Assembly (NCBI RefSeq): GCF_028453695.1
Contig: NC_135777.1
Location: 21,352,796 to 21,416,795 of the forward strand
From: Augochlora pura
Lineage: Eukaryota > Arthropoda > Insecta > Hymenoptera > Halictidae
Reading direction: 5' to 3'
Length of the DNA stretch: 64,000 nt
Translations under genes and position numbers: made by a program
The notes under the pieces: model-generated
What the model was told of the DNA's origin: nothing
The model's database searches: none
What the model saw: the letters and a program-made list of their open reading frames with translations, nothing else
Shown: one piece after another, positions 49,101 through 61,100 of the stretch
Layout of the letters: the number at the start of each line of letters is the position of its first letter
Position numbering within the stretch: the stretch's first letter is position 1

Positions 49101-52100
49101 CGTTTATCGGGTCTACGAATCGATGAATCGCGATGAATGGACTGGTTCCGCGCGCGTCGAGAGCCGGGATTTCAACGGCTCCGCGATAACGAATCTCATG
49201 AATCTCATGTTTACGTGATAATTAGACTGGGGGAGTTCTGTGGAAAATCAAAATCGTGCGCGTTAATCGCGAGAAATAGGAAGCAAATGAAAAGTTTATT
49301 CTTGGTTTAATATTTGGCTGGCGGATGAGATCGCAGAGATTTGGTTTTCGTTCTATAACGATTCGAGCGATAATTAGCAGAATTTTAATTATTGTAATGG
49401 TAGTAATTTAATTGTTATGTAATAATTTCTATTCGAAAGATCTGTTTTAGCTGCACGAGAATGTTTTATATTCGCTCTTTCGAGTAATTAAATTTGCTAT
49501 AGTTTATTAGGCTTAGAAATGGAATTTCTAAACTGTTCTAATTAATAAATAAGTCGTTATAAAATAAAGACTCTACAAGTTTATTCGTCGATAATTTCAT
49601 TAAGTCAAAAAGAATCTTTTAATCTATTTTCTGCCAAAATTTCCCATTTTTGCAATGAATGCATAAAATCGGCAGTCGATGGATAACAAATGCTCGCGAT
49701 CAATCGGCTTACAAGATCGAATTATCTGACGAATGGCAATCGTTCCCGCATGATCCACTCGAATCGCCGATAGATTCCACGAGCCGCGCAACGTCGGACT
49801 TCCGGTTTGCACCCGCGTCAACGTCATAGGCGCAACCTTCGCGCCGCGCGACGCGATCCAGGAAGAACGGGACGCGTAATTGCGCGTAAATTTCAACGAG
49901 CCACGGTGCGCCGATAGGGAACGGGAATTACCGATTTATCGCGTCACCTTCGACGATCACTCGGCGACGAGAGACACGCGTCCGTCGAAACGATCGCCGG
50001 CGGGACCCTTTTCCCGATGACGGCAGCCCCGCATGCAAATCGCGGCGTCCGTTCGCGGAAAATGTTTTAAAATAGATTTGATCCCTTCACTTGCGCGATG
50101 ATTGACGGCCCGGTCTAAGGACAGCCGGAACACTTGCGATCCTTCCGCGATCCTGGCCGGTCTTCTGTCTCGAGACATTTTTCTGCCGGCTGACGTCGAC
50201 GGGCGCGAACTTTGCGAGGTTAGCTTCAGCCTTCCACGGTGTTATAGAAATGCATATCTGAACATGCATTATTCTGGGTCGTGGTTAACTTTTTTAAATC
50301 CTTGGTTAAATCGTCTTTTTAATCTTTTATTTTTATTTGGTTAGTCTTCAGTCTTTCGTCGCGTTTTTAATTATTTTTGTTTGACGACAAATGAAGCAGT
50401 TCTGTAATATAATTCAGCATAATATATGCTTTCAATTTGGTAAGTCAATTAACAGAATAAATAACGTAATAAACATTCTTAAAATTTATTCCTCGTCAAA
50501 ATAATTTAATCACGACATGTTGCAACTAAATCATTAAATATCTAAATATCCAAATATTTAAATATCTAAATATCTAAATATCTAAACATCCAAATATCTA
50601 AATATCTAAATATCTAAATATCTAAATATCTCAATATCTAAATATTCAAATATTTATCTATTTAAATATCCAAGCACGCATCGACGCAAAAATCAAAGTC
50701 AAACAAAACCGCCTCCCCATAAGAAAAAAGCAACGCGCCACGGCACGAGCTTACGTAGCTGGAAAACTGTAACAAGATGTTCCGCGCGAGATAATTGGTG
50801 GTAATTGCACCAGGAAGCCGCGATCACGGCTCCCGTTGTACAAGGTGCTGAACCAATTAGCTGCCGCCGGTACGTCACGGGAATCATAATTCCTCATCTT
50901 TATACCGGGCATGATTGCTACGTGTCCGCGATAAAATCTCCGCGAAAACACGCGACGCGCGTGCAATCAGACGCGCGTTACAACGCGGGGGACCCGCGAT
51001 TAAGGCGCGGGTAAAAAAACCTGGCGCGGGCCGATTTCGCGGCGACCCGCGGGTGCCCCACACGTGTGCCCCCCTCCACCCCCGTTCGGTCTCTCCCCCC
51101 GTCATTAGACGAACATCGGCCGGTCGTCTCTCGGCTATTTGTCGCGGCACCGGTCGACGCGATTTGCGTAAGAATCGCGCAGGTGTCGCAACCCGCGCGA
51201 TAAAAACCCGTGGAACGCCGATGATTTTCCGCTGGAAAAAAAGGTGGCAAGATCGTCGTCGCAACCCTAATCGTGATCTGGCGCACGAAGAACAATGATC
51301 AATTTGCAAACCCTTTTTACACTCTTTACTCTTCAATCGACAAACGTATTACAATGCCAAACCGTTGCAAAATTTTGGCTTATCAAATAGACAGCCTACG
51401 AAAAATCGCCTGGATTAGTATTTGCAACAATTGAATAGAATGTAAAAAAACGCGCAGATCGGAGATCAATGATCATGCACGTTCGGAGACAGAATTTCGC
51501 AACCGCGTCAGTTTTGAAGCAATCGAACCAGAACAATCGTTTCCGACAAAGATCGCCGGGCGGCTGGTAGGCCCGTGAACGGATCGGCCGATTCGTCGAG
51601 CAGACAATTCACAATTTCCAGCTCATTAATCCGAAACAATGACCGATCGCCGCGACGACAATGGAACAGGCCGATCTGACTCAAGCCGCGACTAACATTT
51701 GAAGGAATCGGCTTGTCTCGTTAATTTCTATGCGGCTTCGATGTTTTGAAAAATTACAGGCATTGAGAAACATCGACGGATGGGAGCGGAATAAATTGTT
51801 AATACATTGTATACGGAGACGAGATGTCTCGTCTATAGCAAAATGAATATTGCTGCCGCGCGACGAGATATTTTGTTTTTATTTTTCTTCGACTCAATGG
51901 ACAATTGAAATATGAAAATGAATATGTGATATATAAATGTGTAGAAAATAATAATACTAATATATAGTAATACTGTAATATAGTAATATAGTATATATAG
52001 TAATACTGTAGAATATCTTGTGCGAATATAATAATAAATGCGAATTAAAAAAGTGCAAATATGCATTTATATATATATTTAATGTATTAATAGATTCGCG

Positions 52101-55100
52101 GGCGTGAATGCTATAGCATAGTCACACCATACATAAAAATCTGAACTAAAGATGGAAAATATTTGTTTAACCTACCTAACCGCAAAAAGTTAACCGATCA
52201 TTCCACCGGTGCATTGCCTTCGATCGGAACGCGAACCCGATTGGCGAAATCGCGAGGCCGGACGTAGTTGTTACACCGTCAACGCAGAGTTATAACAGTC
52301 ATTATGCGAAACTTATCGCCGCGATACGGTGCCGCGGCTTCGATTCTGGCTAAAGCGTTGACGCCGCCGCGGGTTGAAATGAAAAGANNNNNNNNNNNNN
52401 NNNNNNNNNNNNNNNNNNNNNNNNNNNNNNNNNNNNNNNNNNNNNNNNNNNNNNNNNNNNNNNNNNNNNNNNNNNNNNNNNNNNNNNCGGATGACCGACG
52501 ATCCCTCGACACCCGATCGATCCACGACGCCGATATTTTCCAGCCGCGAAAAGCCGACGCAAGACGCGATAAATCACCGCGGGCACCCGGTCGCCGACTA
52601 TAAATAACGGTGCCGAGAATATATTGATTTCATAACGACCGTCGCGATTCCGTTTCGCGAATTGTTCGCGCGCGCCTGCCAGCCTCGGGATGATCGCGGC
52701 GCGAGATAAAACGATAGGTCGACGCTGTGCTAGACGGCCGTCGAACCGGTGGATTTTTATCGGCCAAGTTGATTAGCTATTTGAGATTCATTGGCTCGGC
52801 GTTTATATTTCGCGGTTGAAATTATAGTTTCGTTGCCACTTTAACGAGTTTTATGCGTTTGTAATGGAAAAGAATAGGTCGATTCTATTTGATCATCTTT
52901 TGATAAAATTGATTAGATCGGAAATAAAATTGTAATTTCAGAATATTTTTATATCGTGTACAACTCATAGGAATGCTTAAAAGAGGAGAGACTTATTTTG
53001 CATAAGAATCCTCGGTCTAGCCGTGAAAGGAACGAACACGCGATCGGGGGGCGACAAAGTTAAGTCATAATCCAGGATTGGCGAGGAACCTTCGTCTTCG
53101 AGTCCATGCAAACAGTTTAATCTTTTTGCTAAACGAATTCTTTTTCAACGCGAGTTCGACAATTAGCACGTCGAGAGCCGTCGAGTCAATGATACCGTGT
53201 TTAGAAGCAATTCATGACAGTGCAGTATCTATAATTCCAGTCGACGATTTATGATAGAAGCGGAGTGGAAAGGTCAATTCAGTGTATCGCCCTCTGAAAA
53301 CTCAACCAACAGTATTCTCCTAGATAAAATTAAAAAAGAATCTGTCTCTTCGTAGCATTTTTCACATTCGCTCGAGTCACGTCTACATCGTGCTACCGTT
53401 TTCGAATTTTCTCTGGAAAATCACTGTCCGGCAGTTCACCTAAACGGCCCTCCCTTCAGCGCCAACAGACTCGCTTCGCCTACCAGAACGAATCGAGCCG
53501 CGCCGGTGCCACGAAAGTTCATTGGAAATTGCCGTGTCCATTAAACATTTTCGCCCGTAAAAAATACGCGGACAGGTGAAATCCCGCCGGATAATTGTGC
53601 AGCGGTCGTCGTATCGCGCCTTCCGCGATTAGAGCCTGGAAACGAGATTGTCTCCCGTCGTGGTCCTCGACGAGATTGTGACTCGTCACGTTCGCGTCAC
53701 CGACGTGAAATGTCAGGAGCGCTCCCCGCCGGATCCGCTCGCCGAGGAACCTTCTCTAGGTCGTTTGGAAACGTCCGACACACCGGCCAATTTGCATATA
53801 CAACGTAAATAAAGGATCACCGACGCGGTGGCGCTCCGAAATTGCGACATCGCAAGGATTACGTCCGACTCGCGTGCCGCCGTCGCCGGACCCGAGAGCC
53901 GCCGACGCCGCGCGGTTCGCCTCTCTCGTTATCTTCGCATCTCTCGCCCGACCCCTTTCCCCGTTTCCCAGCCGATCGACGGTAGCCGGGATCGTTCGTC
54001 TAATACGGGTGTCGATCGTTCAACGGACGACAAATGTGTCACGATCCGACCGAGTCCTTATGCAGATGACGGCGCGCAAGGATAACGCGGTTTATCTCGC
54101 TGCGAACCTTGCGGCGGCAATTGTTTCTCTCGGACGTTCTAGCGTGTCGCGTATGCGAACACGTCGCCGATGCCGTTAGAATCATTATTTTATTAGTTCA
54201 CGAACGTCGGTTTTTTTACCTTCGCCTTTTTTTCTGTCGTTCCTCCGCGGTGGTCTTGTGCAAACAGCTTGTCAGTTTCTTTTTAACTCCTTGTCCCGCG
54301 AGTTAGATAAATGTACGGACGGTTCAACCTGTAGCGACTCTATGCGAGGAATTATCGTAATAATTATTAAGTTAATTATAGTTAAAAAGCAGAACGAAAA
54401 TATCTCAGATCGATAAAGTCACGATAATATTAGATATAAATTCAAAAATCTTCATTTCAAATATCGATAGAATTGAAAGAAATATTCTTAACATTATCTT
54501 CAAATAATTCATTGCAACCGGATCGTCGCCAAATTCGAGTTTGGCATAGAAGATTATTTGTTCGTCGTTTCCGCTCAAGGAATTCAGCAAATTTTTATTC
54601 GCCTCGTACAGGAAGTCGAAGTTCAACGGAGAAACGATGAACGGTGTCGACTGTTTATCGTCGACTAAATGCTTAGATTTCCGTAGAAACTCGGTTTCTA
54701 AACGTCGCGCCGATCACTGGGGAAGAAGCTGAGTAATTGGAAATGGCGAGAGAAATGTCACAGTGTAAGGGGGAATGAAAGTTTTGACACACATCGCCTC
54801 TATCACGTAATCTAACAAAATGTTTCCTTAATAACGCCGCGAGACCAGCAAACGCCGTGAATTACATAATTGCCCGCGAACGCCCCGGGAATTTTAGTGT
54901 TTCTCGGTGTCATCATCGCTTTTAGTCATCGGTTTCGGCCGTAGCCGAAGCGGGCACGCCCTATCGGGAACCATGGCGGACGATAAAGATCGAGGGGAAC
55001 GTATCCGATGGAACGTTAGATCACGGCCGATAAGCCGCTCGATTTATGGTGTCTTTAATGGAGACGTTGAAGGCTTGATTGCAACGTTGTTAACTGGTTC

Positions 55101-58100
55101 AAAATGATGTCGGCGAGATTCTGATCGCCCGCGTCTAGATCCGTATCGTTTTGCAAGATCGAGTCTGATGGATCGACCGCTGCAACAGCGTCGTTCTTTT
55201 TCGCTCGCTCGATGAGTTAGCGCAACTTTGAACTTCCTCGAAAATTGAAATTGAAAATTTCTTAATAGAGATCGCGCGGAAAAATTCACTGTCACCGATA
55301 ATTCACCACCGATTCACTACTGATTCAATATATTGATCCATTACTAATTCCTACTGATTCATTAGTCATTCAATATACTGATTCACTCCTCGTTTAATAT
55401 ACTAATTTACTAATAATTCAGTACGCTGATTCATTAATAATTCAGTACACTGATACACTGCTAATTCAATACATTGATTCACCAACCAATGCAGTATTAA
55501 ATATTTTACAATGCATTAAAAAGGAACTTTTTCAAATTCGATCATAACTCCAATTTATCTGCCGAAAATAGAAATGAACTTTTTTTACTATTCGTTTCGT
55601 ATGCACCGATCTAATGTTATACTGTAAAAAAATTGAAACAATTCTTAGTCCCCCCGCGAGGCACAAATCCGTGATCGGAAATCGGAGATCTTGTAAAGTT
55701 TGCGAATCGTTGGTCCACGATCGGAACAGGTGTGTCCGGTGAACGAAAGCAGGTTCTCCCGTTCGAAGGAGATTTGCATGCAACAGGAGAAAGCACTCGG
55801 CAGCTTACAAAATCGATTTCTCTGGTCCGACCTTAGACAAACCCCTCGGATAAGCAGACCTTGATCGAAAGAGTCCCCCGGATTCCTAGGAGTCTTAGCT
55901 TTCCTAAGCGACACACGTAACCGCTCGCCATGCGGTCGACGAACGATTCTCCTGTCCTGGTGATGAACGACCCACCTCCTATTCCTCCTCCTCCTCCTCC
56001 CTCCGGTCGTGTCAAAGCGGAAAGTGAAATCCACGAATCGGCGAGCCGCTTCCTAAGGTCAACGACTGAAAATTCTTCCAGGATGATCAATCGGTACCCT
56101 AACCTCCGACCCGGAGCCCTCTCCGCGTTCTCTTCGGCCGTTTCCTCGCTGCTCGAACGATGACGCTATTCCCGGCACCTGCGAAGGCCACGCGGAATCG
56201 CATCCTCGTGATAAAGGACTGTCGGCGGAATTTTAAATTCGGCGCCGAGGAAGCACTGATTATTATTTGGACCGCTGGTATGCGAAGGCTGTCGGCGAGA
56301 TTCGGAAGATAAACAAGCCACCATCGTCTTCGATGAAACAGTGTCTCGGATGGTTTTCGATTCCACTCGGTCCTTCTCCGACTTGTCTGATCACCGGTGT
56401 TTCGAAACGCGTGAACACGGAAACTGATCGACCTCGACTTTCGAATTCGAGTTCACGTTGAAATGAGGGGGGAATCTCCACTTCCGAATTATTTTCCCGG
56501 GTCACTTCAACTTCCTGGCCCGTGTTTCCTTTTCATCCGACGGGAGAGGCGAATTACGTTTTCTCGTGTAACTTTTAATTTATATTTTTTAACTAGCACA
56601 CTCGGTCGAGTGTTGAGAGAATTCGATTTCAGTCGATTCGTTTATTTTATTTAACCGTCATCCGTTTCTTCCACTTCTGTTCGACCAGATTCTTTGTTTC
56701 GCCGATAGCGTCGCTTTAAATTTTCTAGTCGAAGTTTCCATTCGACTCCCCCACTCCTTGGCGCCGGTGTAAACAATTTTTGCTTTGCATAAAGAGCCGC
56801 GCGGCCCAGTGATAAATATAACCATACCATCGTCCTCAGAAAAACATTTATGAGAAGCCAAACCAGTCAAGGATCGAGGATCCGATTGCAAATTTCGGGA
56901 GCCTCCTACCCGAACAATTTTATTTCGGTTGCTTGATTTATTGCACCCGAACCATTGTACACGAGAACGTATTAGTATTATTATCATCTTTTCAAGTCAC
57001 CTTTAACACTGAACCTACCATCGTTGACCAAACGACCGATTTCACATTTTTCTATTCCATAATTATTTCCAGTGAAATGCCAAATCTGCGAAAGAAATGC
57101 TTGGACAAGCGCAGTTCGATACGAGAAGGTGTCACACGCGCGGCATTAACAATTTCTTCATTCACATAACGGTGGAGAGACGATATTTCAAGGTCGACTT
57201 GATTTTATCAAATCAGGTTATGCATTTTCTTATTCGTCTTACGGCTGCACTCGGACGGGAACAGGCCTGCATAATTATTATACTTTTAATGGACAAGCAG
57301 TTTTTCAATTCGCATCGATTCGAACGACATTATACCCCAAGGTCTCGCCACGCTGTCTCGGACCTTTCCGTCGTGAAAAGCGTCGGGAAGACTAGTTCTC
57401 ATGGTCTCTTGTCCGATAAAGTGCTCGATCTCTCCGGCGTGTTGCTCCCATTCGCGTACTTGGCGCGGCGTCGTGCATGATTAAGCTCGCGATCAACGTC
57501 CGTCGTCGTTCCACTCGACTCGATCCTCCAGCCCTGAATCTCTGCGGCACGCACGTGGCCGTGTACCAACGATCCGATGACGAAACGCCGATTCTAAACC
57601 GTGGCAGGCTCGCGAGAAAGATCGCGCCTCGCAGGATCGAGAGATCGCACGGCCTCGGTTACCCCAGGATACGCGGTTGTCACGGCGATGTGATCGATAA
57701 CGCGGCCGGGACGACGACGCCCTGCGCGCACTTCTCGCGCGCGGGTACACGGCCGTTTACAAGAAGTGTCACCCTCGCGAAACACACGTCGATCGACGAT
57801 CGATATCTAGCCAGTCGGCGACCGCGTCGCCGAAAGCGGCTGCGACCGCGTCCCCCACCCCGGATCTCGTCTCTTTTTTGCTCGGCTTCCTTCTTTTGCC
57901 ACCTTTCGGAAACGAATCGCGAGCTGTCCGGCCCGAAACACGACAAGGTGAACGCAGCACATAAATCAGGATAATTTTCTCCCGGCTAAGATACTTCGGC
58001 TACAGCGCGAACCAAAGCGCGCGGCGCGACAGATGCAAATTTTCGGAGCGGGCCGTAATTTAATGCGCTCGGTTTTTAACATATGTAGTCGCTTGTCCGC

Positions 58101-61100
58101 AGATCTTTCCTTCGATAATTCTTTTTGTGGTGTAATCGCAGTTTTTTGGATCATTGTGTTGAGTCTGTAGAGACTGTGATAATTAGTAACATTTATTCCA
58201 GTCTTGAAACAATTTTAATGAGTTATAAATAATAATAGAACCGTGCTATTAAATTTATTTTATTACGTTGAACTTTTCTGTTTCTTTTATCCATCTGTGT
58301 CATAAACGCATAAAATCCACAGTCTAATGATATGTTACGAAATTATTTGAATTAATGCATCTTCAATTCTATTAGAAAGAGTGCAATGATGTAAAAACAG
58401 AATGTACGTGCTAATTACATTAAAGAACATGCGATCGAGGCCAAAAGAGCACGGAGAAGTTCTCTGGATCCACGATGAAATAGTATTCGGTGGAGGCTAC
58501 TCCAAAATCGCTGTAAAGTCAAAAAGGTGTCCCTTAAGGGCTCTATAAGCAAAGACAATATAATTCATGGCTACACGCATGTGTACGACTTTGGTGGAAC
58601 GCGTTCCATAACCAATACGCATGGAAGACGCCAGCCGCAATTAAAAGAAAGAATCGGCGGCCCGTTCGAGGAGTTAGAAAGTCAAATTGCGTTAGCCGTC
58701 CTTGGTCCGGGCACTTTCCACGGTCCGCCAAATAATGAAATCGAAGGGAAATTGAAATTAGGCGGGCGATACGACTCGCTTCTTCGACAACCTTCGGCCA
58801 GTCGGCGGCTTGTAAAAATAAGTAGAATTTTACGACTTTAAAAAAGATCACGTCTTTTTTATCGCGTCTCTGTCGAAAATTCAAATATTTTTAACTTGGT
58901 TATACCAACACAGTGGCGAGTACAATCTGAATAAATCTTTTCTGAACGCTGGTATTTCGGGATTCAAATAAATAAAATAGTAACGAGTAGAAAAAGTAAT
59001 TAGTAAAAATAGTAATAAGTGGAGATAGAGTAATGAGAAAAAATAGTAACGATTAATTTCCAATGAGTAAAAAGTAGCGACAAGTAAAAGATACTAAATC
59101 AATCCTTCGCAGTTGGCATTGAACGGGTCAAGAGACTTTCCGTAGCGCTGACGCCGCGTTTTCGTGCCGGGATCGATCATTTTCGACCGTAGCCCGGTCA
59201 CTTCGCGCCGTTCCGTGCACGATTCATAAATCTGGAGTGCCGATCAAAGTCCTCCGCGGCCACTTAAAATATTATAAAGCGATCGTTTACGCTGGTGGGA
59301 CCCGTTCCCGGTCGTAAATTTCACGTCGTCGCTGGGAACCGTTTTAAAAATGATCACAGCCGAGAGGGAGCTGCTCTTCGCGGCCACGTCTACTACGCGG
59401 GGCCGCGGTCGTAAACGATAGGACGCGGAGGAATTATGAAACGGGAATGTGAGAAACGGCTTACAGGTGGCTGACTGGCGGATCCCGCCGTGGCTCCTTC
59501 GAGAGCAGCCTCTACCCGCGCTTCGAGCTCTCTACCACGGAACTATGGAAATCGTTTCCCTGAGAGACGTGCAATCTACTTTTATTGCACGACGCCCACT
59601 CGCTCGTCCCCGCTGCGTGCCGGCTTGTCGAGTACTTTTCCTCCAACGTAACAACCAGGAATCCTGACCGGAGAACCTATCCTCCGGCTCTGTTAGCGAA
59701 CCGGCATTAAGTCACCCGGGAACGGAGTCCTCGATGACGTTCCCTAACGAGCCAAAGTCAGCCGCGTTTAGTTTCAATTAGTACTCGGCCAGGTGGAAAG
59801 AGACATCAACGGTACGCGTAGGTGTTAGTTGAATTAAACGGTTGCTCGCGAATTTGTTCGACGAAGAAGATACACGATTTAGATCAGTGGTTTATTTCGT
59901 TCTAAGTTTTATGCTTTTCCTTCGTGTAAATTAGATACAAGAGTGGTGCGTATAATTATAGTGTTCACGATAGCTGAAGGAATACTTAACGATATTTTTT
60001 CGTGTATTTTTATTTTCTATTATATTTCATATAGAAATATAAATAGATTCGTATATTTCTATTTTCTATTACTCCTAATATAGAAGTATACGAATATGGT
60101 CACGTTTTTGTCCAAATATCACTACAAATGTAAAAGTCATTTCGAGTCTACAATCATTCACGTAATCAATCGATTAATGCTGTTAGCAATATCAAATGTA
60201 ACGCTAATCCAATCGAGAGAACGGAAGGTATTACAAACACACGTAGAATTTAAAATTGAACCATATACATTTTACTCTTCTGTATCGTCGAACACTAATT
60301 TCCCAGGAATCTACGCGCATTCTTGTACGACGCGTAGACTGTCCTAGGTCAGAGACGAACGTTTCCCCTGGAATGCCGGGAACAGTGGCAGCGGTCGTCC
60401 GACACGATTCGTGCAAACATCCGAGAACAATATTGTCCTTCGTTTCCCAACTGGTTACCGCGTCGGCTCGTTTTCGCATTACATAAACCGTGGACGGTCG
60501 TCGGGCTTATTAAGTATTCCCGGCGAACGGTGTTACGGTGTACGCGGCCAGGTTTGCCCGTGAACCTAACGCGTTCGCCGTCTGTTACCAGAAGAACCGG
60601 GGGCCCCCCCCCTCTCCCGATAATCGAGCGCGAGCCAGTTCCGAGGCGATCGGATCGTTGAACCCCTAACGCCGAAACGAACCCGCGCGCAATTATCACA
60701 CCGATGGCGAGCCGCGTGGTCCGGGAAATGCCTAGAGTTCCTGTTAGATAACGGCCGCGGACTTTCTCAAATTTTACGGAGACGTTTTACGTAACGGGAT
60801 GGACGAATTAGCCGGATCGCTCAGGAAGCGGTCTCCGTCGTCGCCGAAGAGAAACTTTTTTCGCTATTTCACGCCGGCTCGTTTAAGCGCGCGATCTCGC
60901 ACGGTCCCATCGATCAGCGATCGGCTCATCCACTTTTTGCCGAGGTTCTGCCCGGCTATGGGACCCGCGCGGCCGCATCCGAGAAAGTCCGTCGCGAGCG
61001 TTTTGTAACCGCGGTTCGACGATTTGTCCGCCGCTGCGAGGCATCTCGATGGCGGAAGGAACGACGAATAGAAAGCGAGACGCCGAGAAAGATGCGCGCG

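Noticed and set aside
54907..55107. ACCATGGCGGACG start context with a 66-codon frame
   Set aside because: Good initiation context, but the product matches nothing I recognise, and the ATGGCGG may simply be a YY1-like motif.
57387..57406. Resemblance to miR-7 (GGAAGACTAGT)
   Set aside because: Only the first 11 bases agree; the rest of the mature sequence and a hairpin partner are absent.
21765..61030. Scattered GGTTCGA motifs like a tRNA T-loop
   Set aside because: None is accompanied by an A box, a complementary acceptor stem and an anticodon arm at proper spacing.
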